DNA of 64,000 nt, taken from assembly GCF_016107655.1 (NCBI RefSeq), contig NZ_JABASX010000007.1, positions 217,258-281,257 on the forward strand, given 5' to 3'. Source of the DNA: Brevibacterium antiquum (GTDB taxonomy: Bacteria; Actinomycetota; Actinomycetes; Actinomycetales; Brevibacteriaceae). Below are positions 44,572-54,495 of the stretch, one piece after another. Below the pieces are notes generated by a model. That model was not told the DNA's origin, did not search any database, and worked only from the letters and a program-made list of their open reading frames with translations. Position 1 is the first letter of the stretch. The number at the start of each line of letters is the position of its first letter. Made by a program: the position numbers and the translations under genes.

Positions 44572-45800
44572 CCCAGACCACGAACTCCACTCCATCCGTA
44601 TCGGGCTCAGATCCCAGCGTCATGATCCGTCTCGAGGGGCTGACCAAGCGTTTCCCGGGGCAGAAGGTCAATGCCGTCGACGAACTCACGATGGACATCC
44701 ACGAAGGTGAGATCGTCGTCCTCGTCGGCCCGTCCGGCTGCGGCAAGACCACCACGATGAAGATGATCAACCGGATCATCGAACCTTCGTCGGGCCGAAT
44801 CATCCTCAAGGGTCAGGACGTCACGACGACCAACGCTGATGACCTGCGTCGGCGAATAGGCTATGTCATCCAGCAGGTCGGCCTGTTTCCGCACATGACT
44901 ATCGGTCAGAACATCGCCACCGTTCCCAGACTGATCGGTTGGAGTGCTGAACGCGTCCGCAATCGTGTCGACGAGCTGATGACGATGGTGAACATGGACC
45001 CGGATGAGTACCGCGACCGCTATCCCAAACAGCTCTCCGGTGGGCAGCAACAGCGCATCGGCGTTGCTCGTGCACTCGGCGGAGATCCGTCCGTGATGCT
45101 GATGGACGAGCCTTTCGGTGCGATTGACCCGATCACCCGCGACCGGTTGCAGAACGAGTTCCTGCGCCTGCAGTCCGAAGTCCGCAAGACGATCGTGTTC
45201 GTCACCCACGACATCGATGAGGCGATCAAGATGGGAGATCGGATCGCGATTCTGCAGGAAGGATCTCGGATCGCCCAGTACGATACCCCGGAGCAGATCC
45301 TCACAGCACCGGCGAACGACTTCGTCAAGGACTTCATCGGCTCCGGCGCCTCGCTGAAGCGGCTCAACCTCTCCCGGGTCAGCGAGATCGAACTCAGCAC
45401 CTGGCCGACAGTGACAAACGAGGACTCCCACGAGCGGGCCCACGAACTGCTCGCTGCGTCCGACCACAGCGCCGTTCTCGTCCTCGACGATGAGGGCCGA
45501 CCCGTGCGGTGGGCCGGGGCGGACGATCTCCGCAGAGGCTCAGGGAAACGACTCGACCAGGTCGGCTCTGTGCCGCAGGCCGTGATCGAACCGCGAGCCA
45601 CTCTCAGCGACGCCCTCAATGAACTGGTCACCGCCCGGTACGCCGTGACGGTGGTCGTGGATGAACGCGGTCGTTACCAGGGTGTGGTCGACATCGACCA
45701 GATCAATGAGACGATCCGCTCCATGCGGAGCTCTGCCGTCGCCGAGGCGCGCACCGAGTTCGCATCGGAGGGTGCCGATCCAGCACAGGGATCATCATGA
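44568..45800 (+). CDS. Osmoprotectant ABC transporter ATP-binding protein with CBS domains
   Basis: 410 residues. Walker A GPSGCGKTT at 54-62, Q loop in IQQVGLFPHMTI, signature LSGGQQQRIG, Walker B VMLMDEPFGAIDP and the switch His in VTHDIDEA. After about residue 260 two CBS units follow (the second has TARYAVTVVVDERGRYQGVVDI). As in OpuA and OpuC, CBS domains sense ionic strength or cyclic di-AMP. It overlaps both permease genes by 4 bp. Closest in kind to OpuCA. Confidence 0.93.
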   Translation: MTQTTNSTPSVSGSDPSVMIRLEGLTKRFPGQKVNAVDELTMDIHEGEIVVLVGPSGCGKTTTMKMINRIIEPSSGRIILKGQDVTTTNADDLRRRIGYVIQQVGLFPHMTIGQNIATVPRLIGWSAERVRNRVDELMTMVNMDPDEYRDRYPKQLSGGQQQRIGVARALGGDPSVMLMDEPFGAIDPITRDRLQNEFLRLQSEVRKTIVFVTHDIDEAIKMGDRIAILQEGSRIAQYDTPEQILTAPANDFVKDFIGSGASLKRLNLSRVSEIELSTWPTVTNEDSHERAHELLAASDHSAVLVLDDEGRPVRWAGADDLRRGSGKRLDQVGSVPQAVIEPRATLSDALNELVTARYAVTVVVDERGRYQGVVDIDQINETIRSMRSSAVAEARTEFASEGADPAQGSS

Positions 45801-46591
45801 GCGCCCCGTCGTCTGAGCCTCGGACCGATTCCGGAGTGGTCGCTCAGACCCCGTCGGCCGCCCATCGCCGGACCCTGATGGGCTATCTCACCGTCCCGGT
45901 GATCCTCGGCCTCGTCTGCCTCGGCCTGTTCATCTACGTGCAGAGCCGGGACCTCGACTCGATCGAGCAGCGTTCCCTCAATGTCGGTTCCATCACCGAG
46001 GCGCTGCAGGAGCATATCGTGCTCACCGCGGTGTCCACGCTCGTCACGCTGATCATCGCCGTGCCGCTGGGCGTGCTGCTGACACGACCACTGACCCGAC
46101 GGGTCCGCCCATTCATCATCGGTGTGCTGACGATCCTGCAGGCCGTTCCCACCATCGCCATCCTGGTGCTGCTGGCTGTGGCCTTCCTCTTCCTCGGGTT
46201 CCAGGCCGCCATCGTCGGTCTCGTGCTCTATGCGATCATCCCGGTGCTGCTCAACACCATGGTCGGCCTCGAACAGGTCGACGCGAATGTGTTGGAAGCC
46301 GGGCGCGGGATGGGGCTGTCGAAGATGCAGGTGCTGCGTCGACTCGAGCTGCCTCTGGCGGTGCCGGTCATCTTGGCCGGCGTGCGCACAGCGCTGGTGA
46401 TCAACGTCGGCACAGCCACACTGGTGACCTATATCAACGCTGGTGGCTTAGGCGACATCATCGTCGCCGGACTGTCCACCAACCGCGTTCTCGTGCAGAT
46501 CGTCGGTGCTGCTCTCACCGCTGTGCTCGCGCTGCTCATCGACTACATCGCCGGCATCGCGGAAGATTTCCTGCGTCCCAAAGGCTTATGA
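45797..46591 (+). CDS. Osmoprotectant ABC transporter permease (OpuCD/ProW type)
   Basis: 264 residues with six membrane segments and a polar N-terminal extension of about 30 residues. The coupling loop NTMVGLEQVDANVLEAGRGMGLSKMQVLRRLELPLAVPVI is the counterpart of the one in the first permease. The two permeases form the heterodimeric channel of the transporter. The gene overlaps the ATPase gene by 4 bp and is followed 59 bp later by the binding-protein gene. Confidence 0.92.
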   Translation: MSAPSSEPRTDSGVVAQTPSAAHRRTLMGYLTVPVILGLVCLGLFIYVQSRDLDSIEQRSLNVGSITEALQEHIVLTAVSTLVTLIIAVPLGVLLTRPLTRRVRPFIIGVLTILQAVPTIAILVLLAVAFLFLGFQAAIVGLVLYAIIPVLLNTMVGLEQVDANVLEAGRGMGLSKMQVLRRLELPLAVPVILAGVRTALVINVGTATLVTYINAGGLGDIIVAGLSTNRVLVQIVGAALTAVLALLIDYIAGIAEDFLRPKGL

Positions 46592-46650
46592 GGAAGCGAC
46601 GACTTGCTCTGCGGCGATATTCGAAGAAGATCATCTAGAGAGGGAAACTC

Positions 46651-47586
46651 ATGTCCAGGAAATCGATACTCAGCACCCTGATCGGCGCGACCGCCGTAGC
46701 CACACTGATGCTCAGCGGTTGCGGTGACAGTGGGGGAGAGAGTCCCAACGCAGGGCTTCTCGACGGAGCCGAGCTCACCGCGGGCTCGAAGGAATTCACC
46801 GAATCCGTGGTCCTTTCGCAGATCACCTCGAAGGCACTCGAAGACGCCGGTGCCTCGATCGAGGACCAGACCGGCATCTCCGGCAGCGCCACGGTGCGAG
46901 AGGCGCTGGAGAGTGATGAGGTCGACTTCTACTGGGACTACACCGGCACCGGCTGGGTGAACATCCTGGGGCACACGACGAAGGATGCGCCCAAGGACCT
47001 GTTCAAGGCCGTCTCCGAGGCCGATGCGAAGAACGGCATTGCCTGGTTGGAACCGGCACCGTTCGAGAACACCTATCGGATCGCGGTCAAGAACGACTTC
47101 GCAGAGAAGAACGGGCTGAAGACGATGTCCGATGCTGCGAAGTTCATCGGCGCCCATAAGGATCAGGCGAAGGTGTGCGCGGCCAGCGAGTTCATCAACC
47201 GTGACGACGGCCTGCCCGGGCTTGAGAAGGCCTATGGGTTCGAGTTCGCTGATGTCGTGGAACTGGACCTCAACCTCGTCTACCCACAGGTAGGGGAGAA
47301 GTGCCAGTTCGGTGAGGTGTTCTCCACCGATGCCCGGATCAAAGCCAACGATATGACCGTGCTTGAGGATGACAAGGACTTCTTCGTCCAGTATCAGGGT
47401 GCGATGACCCTGCGCCAGGAGACTCTGGACGAATATCCGGAGATCGCGAAGATCATGGCCCCGATCTCGAAGAAACTGACCAACGAAGTCGTCATGGAGC
47501 TCAACGGCCGCGTCGACACCGAAGGCGAGATGCCCGAAGACGTTGCTCAGGAATGGCTTGAAGACCAGGAACTCATCGGCGGCTGA
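46651..47586 (+). CDS. Osmoprotectant ABC transporter substrate-binding lipoprotein
   Basis: 311 residues, last gene of the opu operon. Signal peptide ending in LMLSGC, so the mature protein is lipid-anchored at Cys24. The domain begins with LTAGSKEFTESVVLSQI, typical for OpuCC/ProX-type proteins, and WDYTGTGWVNILG carries aromatic residues that commonly cage the quaternary ammonium group. It delivers glycine betaine, choline or a related solute to the two permeases. The start follows GAGAGG. Confidence 0.92.
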   Translation: MSRKSILSTLIGATAVATLMLSGCGDSGGESPNAGLLDGAELTAGSKEFTESVVLSQITSKALEDAGASIEDQTGISGSATVREALESDEVDFYWDYTGTGWVNILGHTTKDAPKDLFKAVSEADAKNGIAWLEPAPFENTYRIAVKNDFAEKNGLKTMSDAAKFIGAHKDQAKVCAASEFINRDDGLPGLEKAYGFEFADVVELDLNLVYPQVGEKCQFGEVFSTDARIKANDMTVLEDDKDFFVQYQGAMTLRQETLDEYPEIAKIMAPISKKLTNEVVMELNGRVDTEGEMPEDVAQEWLEDQELIGG

Positions 47587-47615
47587 CCGCTGTCTCCCTG
47601 CTGCCCTCTGTCGCC

Positions 47616-49139
47616 TCAGGCGTCGACGAACCGGCCGACCGTCGCCTGAGCATTGACTCCTTGCAGTGAGGCAGTGAACATGCGGTAGTAGACGAGTTCC
47701 TCAAGGGTGCGCAGCGGAGGGTTCAGGGCACCGGCTTCCGCGGCGAGCTCCTGAGATGTCACCGTGGACTCGTAGTGCTCACGCAGCACGTCGTTCATGC
47801 CGGTGCCCTCGCCGAACTGCTCTTTGCGTCTCCACAGCACCTCATCGGGCAGCCAACCGTCGAAGGCACGACGCAGCAGCCATTTGGCTGGTCTGTCTTC
47901 GGTGACCAGTTTCCACTCCGGTGCCAGAGCCATCGCCAGCTCGACCACGTCGAGGTCGAGGAACGGGAGTCGAGGCTCAACGCCGAGTGCGCCTGCCACC
48001 CGGTCGACCCGCTGCAGTCCGCCGATGTGCATCCCTTTGAGTGTCTCGAGCAGTTCGGCGTGGAGCTCCTCACCGACCTCGTGACGACCGTAGTGCGTGT
48101 ACCCGGCGAAGAGCTCGTCCGCTCCCTCGCCGACCAGCACGATCTTGACATGTCGTGCCGCCAGCCGGGAGACGAAGTAGTTGGGCACGGCGGAGTGGAC
48201 GAGCGTCGGGTCGAAGGACTCGAGGCTGGCGATCACCTCGGGCACCACCTCGATGGCATCCTCAGCGGTGTAGACGAGCTCACGATGATCGGTGCCGCAG
48301 TGTTCGGCCACCAGTTGGGCCGCGTGCAGATCGCCGCTGTCGGCAAGACCAACGGCGAAAGTCTTGAGTCTGCGACCGGCCTCGGCGCTGCGGCGAGCGG
48401 CGATTGCTGTGACGATGCTCGAATCGACACCACCGGAGAGCAGCACGCCGACTGATTGTCGACTAGCCAGGGAGCGTTCGACCGCGCGGATGAAGGTTTC
48501 ACGGATGGCATCGAAGATCCATTCCGGCGGCTCTTCGTCAGGTGCGCGACTTTGCAGCAGAACGGGCGAGGTGCCGGGGAACTCACGGGTGGCCTCGAGG
48601 CCGCCCTCCGGTGTCCAGACATGCCCGGGAGGGAAGGGTTCCACGTGAGGCCGCAGACTCTTGTCGAAGGCCTTGAGCTCCGAGGCGAAGACGACTGTGC
48701 CACCGTCCTTCACCCAGTACAGAGGCGAGAGCCCCAGCACATCGCGGCCGACAGCGAATCGGCCGTCGGAACTGGCGATGGCCAGCGCGAATGGGCCCCA
48801 CAGCCGCTGGAATGCGGCGGGCCCGTTGTCTTCGAAGAGGACGATGGCGGCCTCGAGGTCGGATTCGGTGCAGAAGCGCTGCGCCCCCACCTCGGCGCGG
48901 ATACGACGATGGTTGTGGATCATGCCGTCCCCGACCAGCCAGATGTCGCGATTCGCACCGCCCGACAGCGGCTGGTCCCCGGACTGCGGGTCGACGATCG
49001 ACAGGTAGCGGCTGCCCAGCCACGCCTCGTCCAGCTTCTTGTGCCCCGAACCGTGTGGTCCGCGATGGATGAGCCTCTCCACCATGCGCGAACCCATCTT
49101 CGCGTCGAATGGGCCGTGAGCCGCAACCAAACCTGACAT
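47616..49139 (-). CDS. Asparagine synthetase-like protein with Cys2 replaced by Ser
   Basis: 507 residues. N-terminal class II glutamine amidotransferase fold (RLIHRGPHGSG, SRYLSIVD, FEDNGPAAF) and C-terminal ATP pyrophosphatase domain with SGGVDSS at 235-241 and LVGEGADELFAGY. The start is fixed by GGGAGGA directly upstream and by the family alignment. Residue 2 is Ser (codon TCA), whereas active glutaminase domains need Cys2 as nucleophile. The enzyme should therefore use free ammonia, or act in another amidation. It faces the opu operon; a glutaminase gene lies 4 kb away but is not linked. Confidence 0.9.
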   Translation of the reverse strand: MSGLVAAHGPFDAKMGSRMVERLIHRGPHGSGHKKLDEAWLGSRYLSIVDPQSGDQPLSGGANRDIWLVGDGMIHNHRRIRAEVGAQRFCTESDLEAAIVLFEDNGPAAFQRLWGPFALAIASSDGRFAVGRDVLGLSPLYWVKDGGTVVFASELKAFDKSLRPHVEPFPPGHVWTPEGGLEATREFPGTSPVLLQSRAPDEEPPEWIFDAIRETFIRAVERSLASRQSVGVLLSGGVDSSIVTAIAARRSAEAGRRLKTFAVGLADSGDLHAAQLVAEHCGTDHRELVYTAEDAIEVVPEVIASLESFDPTLVHSAVPNYFVSRLAARHVKIVLVGEGADELFAGYTHYGRHEVGEELHAELLETLKGMHIGGLQRVDRVAGALGVEPRLPFLDLDVVELAMALAPEWKLVTEDRPAKWLLRRAFDGWLPDEVLWRRKEQFGEGTGMNDVLREHYESTVTSQELAAEAGALNPPLRTLEELVYYRMFTASLQGVNAQATVGRFVDA

Positions 49140-49160
49140 GACTGTCCTCCCGTTGGGCTT

Positions 49161-49372
49161 TCAGTCTAAGTCCATTGGTGACGAGCGGTTGACGGTGACC
49201 TCATCGCCGTTGACGCTGACCTCTTCGGATGTGAGGGTACCGGTTGCACCGATGAACTCCTGGTTGGTCCAGGCCTTGATCGCCTCACGACCGTTGAATT
49301 CGCGGCCCCAGCCATCGACGGCGCCCTCTGAGGTGAATGCGTCGATGAAGCCCTCAATGGCGGGCGTGTGAG
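49161..49372 (-). pseudogene. Truncated SnoaL/NTF2-like protein
   Basis: The frame gives IEGFIDAFTSEGAVDGWGREFNGREAIKAW and then EFIGATGTLTSEEVSVNGDEVTV, the beta-sheet part of a nuclear-transport-factor-2-like domain. It has no plausible start before it runs into the end of the aminotransferase gene, and it ends early after SSPMDLD, before the last strands. Both ends are missing, so it is a relic. Confidence 0.6.
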
Positions 49373-50625
49373 CGAGCCGAGGAGTACTTGTCGACGGCTC
49401 GGCGCAGTCGCTGCAGGCCCTCCTCGATTCGCTGCGGTTCCGCCGAGGCGAAGCACAGGCGCAGAGCGTTCGTGAAGTCACCGGTCTGGGAGAACGCAGT
49501 TCCGGGAATGTAGGCCACGCCTTCCTCCAGGGCCACCGGCATGAGGTCCTCGGTGTTGATGGTCTCGTCGTTGAACGTCACCCACAGGAAGAAGCCCCCG
49601 TCGGGATCCGTTGACCGGATCTCCTCGCCGAAGAGCCGTTCGAGCCCGGACGTCATGGCCACCTTGCGCTCGCCATAGGAGCTGCGCAGATGGGCGACGT
49701 GGGTCTCGGCATTGCCGTCGTTGAGCCACTTCGCGACCATGTGCTGGGTGGGCAGGCTCGTGCACGAGTCCATGGTCTGCTTGGCGTTGATGATCAGACC
49801 GCGCAGCTCCGGGTCGATGTCGAGCCAGCCGATGCGCAGGCCGGGGGCGACGAACTTCGAGAAGGTGCGCACGCCGAAGATCAGCGGATCATTGGGGCTG
49901 AGCTGGCTGAGTGAGGGGATGTCCTCGCCGGAGAAGCGCAGAGTGCCGTACGGATTGTCCTCGAGGATGACCGAATTGTGGCGGTGGGCGAATTCGAGGA
50001 GCTTCTCACGGCGGGCCAGGGACATCGTCACTCCGGCCGGGTTCTGGAACGTCGGGACCGTATAGATCACGGATGGGGCGCGACCGGCCCGGGCCACGAT
50101 GTCGTCGAGCGCGTCGACCTGCATGCCCTCGTCGTCGACCGGCACCTCGGCGATCTCCGCTTCATAGCTCAGTGCTGTGGCCGAGCCGTTCGTATACGTG
50201 GGGGCCTCGCAGAGGACGAGGTCGCCGGGGCTGACGAAGAGTTTGAATCCGAGGTCGATTCCCTGCATACCGCCGGTGGTGATGACCAGGCGCTCACGAT
50301 TGCCGAAGTGCTCGGCAGGGATCTGCCCGGTCTCCTGCAGGTAGTTCAGCAGCGCGTCGATGAGGACAGGCTCGCCCTGCGTCTCCCCGTAGGTGAAGCT
50401 CTCCGGAGTGAAGACCCTGTTCGCGATTCGAGCGAAATCCTCGGCCGGCAGCATATCGGGGGCGGGCGAGCCCATGCCGAACTTGACGATGTCATGGTCG
50501 TAGGCGGCGAGCATCGCCACGGAGGAATCGATGACAGAGCCGACGAGGCTGTCGGCCCGGCTGGCGAAGGGAAGAGCGGGACGCGATGACGCTGAGGATG
50601 AAGCTGACGGGCTCGCGATTGACAT
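49354..50625 (-). CDS. PLP-dependent aminotransferase, class I/II (2-aminoadipate/valine type)
   Basis: 423 residues from ATG 50625, preceded by TGGAGG. KFGMGSPAPDMLPAEDF and ITTGGMQGIDLGFKLF belong to the LysN/MocR-type branch without the DNA-binding domain. YTVPTFQNPAGVTMS and ILEDNPYGTLRF carry the cofactor Asn and Asp/Tyr, and GVRTFSKFVAPGLRIGW includes the Schiff-base Lys in SK. It transfers amino groups between an amino acid (2-aminoadipate, branched or aromatic) and 2-oxoglutarate. Substrate cannot be fixed from sequence. The 3' end overlaps the relic NTF2-like frame. Confidence 0.9.
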   Translation of the reverse strand: MSIASPSASSSASSRPALPFASRADSLVGSVIDSSVAMLAAYDHDIVKFGMGSPAPDMLPAEDFARIANRVFTPESFTYGETQGEPVLIDALLNYLQETGQIPAEHFGNRERLVITTGGMQGIDLGFKLFVSPGDLVLCEAPTYTNGSATALSYEAEIAEVPVDDEGMQVDALDDIVARAGRAPSVIYTVPTFQNPAGVTMSLARREKLLEFAHRHNSVILEDNPYGTLRFSGEDIPSLSQLSPNDPLIFGVRTFSKFVAPGLRIGWLDIDPELRGLIINAKQTMDSCTSLPTQHMVAKWLNDGNAETHVAHLRSSYGERKVAMTSGLERLFGEEIRSTDPDGGFFLWVTFNDETINTEDLMPVALEEGVAYIPGTAFSQTGDFTNALRLCFASAEPQRIEEGLQRLRRAVDKYSSARSHARH

Positions 50626-50823
50626 GACGACCTCCAACGGGGCTGCAAGCCTGACGTCGACGTCACCGGCGATGTTCAGGAGCAATTTGCCCGAACGACG
50701 GAACTACTGGTGGTCTCAGCATAAGTACGACGAGCTCGGCGGGGCAAGAGGCGCGGCTGGGCGGGTGAGTCGGCAGGCCAACGGCGGGCCACCTCGGCGA
50801 GGGTGAGGCCTATGCTGGTGGAC

Positions 50824-51339
50824 ATGGCCGACTCCGAAGAGCGTGACATCAGAACTGCTCCCATCGATGAACAGCTGCCCGCACTCGTCGACGAATACCG
50901 GGGCAAGCTCCTGGCCTGTTTGGATGGGATGAGCGAGGACGAGGCCCGCCGTTCCCTGGTGCCGAGCCGGACGACTCTGCTGTCCTTGGCCAAGCACGCG
51001 ATCTTCGTCGAGACCGTGTGGTTCGGGGAAGTGGTAACTGGGCGGTACCGAACCGAATACGGACTGCCGAGTGACTCCGGAGACTCGTTCATCCTTGCTG
51101 ATGAGGACACGGTGGAAAGCGTCACCGAGGCGTATTGGCAGGCTGTCGAGCGCTCACATCACGCGGTGGAGGAGATGACTCTGGACACGGTGCTCACCGG
51201 GCACCGGTCGGGGCCGATGCCGCTGCGCTGGATCTACCTTCACATGCTGCGTGAGCTGGCACAGCATTGCGGGCACGCGGAGATTCTGCGTGAGCAGGTC
51301 CTTGCGCAACGGGCTCAGATCCCGAGCACCCGGATGTAG
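50824..51339 (+). CDS. DinB/DUF664 family protein
   Basis: 171 residues from ATG 50824; in-frame ATG 50812 and GTG 50803 are possible. Four-helix DinB-like fold: QLPALVDEYRGKLLACLDGMSEDEA, then LLSLAKHAIFVETVWFG with the first metal His, and HMLRELAQHCGHAEILREQ with the last two. DUF664 members in Actinobacteria are often thiol-dependent (mycothiol) S-transferases for detoxification. It is divergent from the aminotransferase and precedes purA by 86 bp. Confidence 0.85.
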   Translation: MADSEERDIRTAPIDEQLPALVDEYRGKLLACLDGMSEDEARRSLVPSRTTLLSLAKHAIFVETVWFGEVVTGRYRTEYGLPSDSGDSFILADEDTVESVTEAYWQAVERSHHAVEEMTLDTVLTGHRSGPMPLRWIYLHMLRELAQHCGHAEILREQVLAQRAQIPSTRM

Positions 51340-51425
51340 AGCCTGCTCGCTGTCGTGTCATAGTGACCCAGTAGACTAATGCGGTAATGACATCCCCTCC
51401 CTTCACTTCGAGGTGAACAACTCTC

Positions 51426-52712
51426 ATGCCAGCAATCGTTGTCGTCGGCGCTCAATGGGGCGACGAAGGTAAAGGTAAAACGACCGATATCCTCGGCACC
51501 AGCGTCGACTACGTGGTCAAGCCCAACGGTGGGAACAACGCAGGCCACACGGTTGTCGTCGGCGGTGAGAAGTACGAACTCAAGCTCCTGCCGGCAGGAA
51601 TCCTCTCACCCAACGTCACGCCGGTCATCGGCAACGGCGTCGTCGTCAACCTCGAAGCCCTCTTCGAAGAGATCGAAGCCCTGGAGTCCCGCGGGGCAGA
51701 CACCTCGAAGCTGCGGATCTCGGCCAATGCCCACCTCGTCGCGCCCTACCACCAGACCCTGGATAAGGTGACCGAACGGTTCCTGGGCAAGCGCGCGATC
51801 GGCACCACCGGACGCGGCATCGGGCCGGCTTATATGGACAAGATCGGGCGCTTGGGCATCCGTGTCCAGGACATCTTCGACGAATCGATCCTGCGCCAGA
51901 AGATCGAGGGCTCACTGCGCCAGAAGAACGAACTCCTCGTCAAGGTCTACAACCGTCGGGCCGTCGACGTCGAGGAGATCGTCGAATACTTCGAACCCTT
52001 CATCGAACGTCTGCGCCCCTACGTCGCAGAGACCGAACAGCTGCTCAATGACGCCCTGGATCGTGACGAGGTCGTCGTCATGGAGGGTGGCCAGGCCACG
52101 ATGCTCGACGTCGACCATGGCACCTACCCGTTCGTGACCTCGTCGAACCCGACCGCCGGCGGGTCCTGCGTCGGATCGGGCATCGGACCCACGCGCATCA
52201 ACCGGGTCGTCGGAATCGTCAAGGCCTACACCACGCGTGTGGGTGCCGGACCATTCCCCACCGAGCTCTTCGACGACATGGGGGAGTACCTGCAGAAGGC
52301 CGGCGGTGAGTTCGGAGTCAACACCGGACGTCCGCGCCGCTGCGGTTGGTACGACGCCGTCATCGCCCGCTACGCCGCACGCGTCAACGGGTTCACCGAC
52401 TACGTGCTGACGAAGCTCGACGTGCTCACCGGCATCGAGTCCATCCCTGTCTGCGCGGCCTACGAGGTCGACGGAGTCCGCCAGGACGAGATGCCGATGT
52501 CGCAGACCGAGTTCCACCACGCCAAACCCATCTTCGAATACTTCGACGGCTGGGCCGAGGACATCACCGGAGCCCGGACCTTCGAGGACCTGCCCGAGAA
52601 CGCACAGAAGTACGTTCTCGCACTCGAAGAGCGTTCGGGCTGCCGGATGTCGGTCATCGGCGTCGGCCCGGACCGCGAACAGTCGATCGTGCGGCACGAC
52701 CTGCTGGACTGA
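51426..52712 (+). CDS. purA: Adenylosuccinate synthetase
   Basis: 428 residues, full length. [20 protein letters not shown] is the GTP/IMP loop, [10 protein letters not shown], then [16 protein letters not shown] with the IMP-binding residues, [21 protein letters not shown], and [12 protein letters not shown]. It joins IMP and aspartate using GTP, the first committed step to AMP. A single gene, followed by a hairpin. In many Actinobacteria the DUF3151 gene is close to purA; here it is 15 kb upstream. Confidence 0.97.
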   Translation: MPAIVVVGAQWGDEGKGKTTDILGTSVDYVVKPNGGNNAGHTVVVGGEKYELKLLPAGILSPNVTPVIGNGVVVNLEALFEEIEALESRGADTSKLRISANAHLVAPYHQTLDKVTERFLGKRAIGTTGRGIGPAYMDKIGRLGIRVQDIFDESILRQKIEGSLRQKNELLVKVYNRRAVDVEEIVEYFEPFIERLRPYVAETEQLLNDALDRDEVVVMEGGQATMLDVDHGTYPFVTSSNPTAGGSCVGSGIGPTRINRVVGIVKAYTTRVGAGPFPTELFDDMGEYLQKAGGEFGVNTGRPRRCGWYDAVIARYAARVNGFTDYVLTKLDVLTGIESIPVCAAYEVDGVRQDEMPMSQTEFHHAKPIFEYFDGWAEDITGARTFEDLPENAQKYVLALEERSGCRMSVIGVGPDREQSIVRHDLLD

Positions 52713-52744
52713 GCGTCCGACAGTCAGCAATGGCTTTTCCCCAT

Positions 52745-52777
52745 CGGCGGTGATCTTCTCTATGGAGGTCACCGCCG
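52745..52777. terminator. Hairpin after purA
   Basis: Perfect 9-bp arms CGGCGGTGA and TCACCGCCG around a 15-nt loop, beginning 32 bp after the purA stop. No T tract. The rest of the gap to 52957 shows no gene. Confidence 0.6.
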
Positions 52778-52957
52778 AAGTCGTCTCGGTCTCCGATTCC
52801 TGAATTCTGGTACTGGCCGTCGCCGGTTCAGACGACTCATCTCATATTCGCAAGTTTCATTGAGAATCCACCTTGTTGACTGCTAGCGTCGAACGCTATG
52901 TTCACCACGCTGTTCGCGCCGATGCGAACATCAGCTTCTTTGCCACCGAAACGTCCG

Positions 52958-53950
52958 ATGCGAAAGCCCTTGGCCGCCGCAGTCGCGCTGATCACCCTCA
53001 TGTCGACGACGGCCTGTATGCCCGACATCGACCGCAACGAGGGCTTTCCGCCACCACGGGTCACTGCCATTGCAGCCGGATCGCCGGGAGGCGGACTCGA
53101 CCTGGCCGCGCGGATGACGAAGGACGGACTCGAAGCCGCCGGCGTCGAAAGTCTGATGACGATCGAGAACATGGGCGGAGGCGGCGGCAACCCTGCCCGC
53201 GCGGCCGTCCTTCAGCGTGAGAATGACGGAACCAGCGTGGTCTTCGAATCCAATCGTGTCTTCCTGTCCCACATCACCGGGACCACCGACATGTCACTTG
53301 ACGACTTCACCCCGATCGCCCAGCTGACCACCGACTATGAAGTCTGGCTGGCCAGGTCCGACTCGGAGTTCGACTCACCACAGAAGGTTCTCGACAGCGT
53401 CAAGGACGATCCCAAGTCCGTGAAGTTCGGCATCGGCACTATCCCCAGCGATGACCAGCTCAATGTGCTCCGACCGGCCAGTGAATACGGCATCGAGGAC
53501 CTGGCGTCGTTGAACCTGGTTGCATTCTCCGACGGAGGTGACCTCAACAACGAACTTCTGGGTGGTCGCGTTGACGTTGCTTCGACAGGACTCTCAGAAG
53601 CGATGGAGCTCGTCGAATCCGGCGACGTCGAGATCATCGCCGTTTCAGCGCCGAAGACTCTCACCGACGGTCCGGCCAAGGGCGCACCGACCTGGCACGA
53701 CCTCGACATGGACATCACGATCAACCACTGGCGCGGCGTCTTCGGTCCCGCCGGAATGTCGGACGAAGCCGTTCGATGGTGGCAGGCCTCCCTCAAGAGC
53801 AGCGTCGAGTCGGACGAGTTCAAGGACCAAGCAGATGCCTTGGGTATCGACCCCGCATATATGCCGGGCGACGAATGGTTGGATTCGGTCATTCTGCCTG
53901 AGAAGAAGGAATCGACCGAAGTGCTCGAAAAGGTGGGATTGGCGAAATGA
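52958..53950 (+). CDS. tctC: Tripartite tricarboxylate transporter substrate-binding lipoprotein (TctC)
   Basis: 330 residues from ATG 52958. This start gives a classical lipoprotein signal MRKPLAAAVALITLMSTTAC with Cys20 modified; in-frame ATGs at 52898 and 52922 only lengthen the n-region. TAIAAGSPGGGLDLAARM is the Bug/TctC binding motif, followed by VFESNRVFLSHITGTTDM. The mature protein sits outside the membrane and hands a carboxylate to TctA/TctB. It overlaps tctB by 4 bp and is the first gene of the ttt operon. Ligands of such proteins range from citrate to aromatic acids and amides. Confidence 0.9.
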   Translation: MRKPLAAAVALITLMSTTACMPDIDRNEGFPPPRVTAIAAGSPGGGLDLAARMTKDGLEAAGVESLMTIENMGGGGGNPARAAVLQRENDGTSVVFESNRVFLSHITGTTDMSLDDFTPIAQLTTDYEVWLARSDSEFDSPQKVLDSVKDDPKSVKFGIGTIPSDDQLNVLRPASEYGIEDLASLNLVAFSDGGDLNNELLGGRVDVASTGLSEAMELVESGDVEIIAVSAPKTLTDGPAKGAPTWHDLDMDITINHWRGVFGPAGMSDEAVRWWQASLKSSVESDEFKDQADALGIDPAYMPGDEWLDSVILPEKKESTEVLEKVGLAK

Positions 53951-54495
53951 CATCTGAACCGACACTGACCGAGACGCCTCACGAAGCGGGAGCGAAGACA
54001 GAGAGCACCGCCCTGTCGACGGGCATCGCCGCAGTAGTCCTCGGCGCCATCGCCGTCTTCTATCTGGTCAACGCTCTGCTGCTGCCGAACACGGAGACCG
54101 ACGAAGGGATCGGGCCCAAAACCTTCCCTGTCGTTGTCGCCATTGTCCTGATCTGTACCACCGCACTCGGCGTGCTCACCCTGCTTCGCGGACGCGTCGA
54201 GGTGCAGGCGGTATCGAAGACGGAGCTGCTGCGAGTCGTCATCTGCATCGTGCTCTTCGCACTGTTCGCTGCGTCGATCTTCCTCATCGGATTCGCCGAG
54301 GCGGCTGCCATCTTCTCGGTCCTGACCTCCACATTCGTCTTCGGAGTCAGGCTGTCACTCAAGCGCGCGGCGTGGCTGCTGGTCGTGGGCCTGGTCATCG
54401 GCCTGGTGCTCTTCCTCGTCTTCGACGTGTGGTTGAACGTGCTCCTGCCCGTCGGCTGGATCGAGTACCTGCTCTTCGGAGGACTGAACCTATGA
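53947..54495 (+). CDS. tctB: Tripartite tricarboxylate transporter small membrane protein (TctB)
   Basis: 182 residues with four membrane segments after a polar N-terminus of about 25 residues. The pattern ETDEGIGPKTFPVVVAIVLI is the conserved TctB motif. It forms the small membrane subunit with TctA. The gene overlaps tctC at its start and tctA at its end (ATGA), so the three subunits are made in step. Confidence 0.88.
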   Translation: MTSEPTLTETPHEAGAKTESTALSTGIAAVVLGAIAVFYLVNALLLPNTETDEGIGPKTFPVVVAIVLICTTALGVLTLLRGRVEVQAVSKTELLRVVICIVLFALFAASIFLIGFAEAAAIFSVLTSTFVFGVRLSLKRAAWLLVVGLVIGLVLFLVFDVWLNVLLPVGWIEYLLFGGLNL

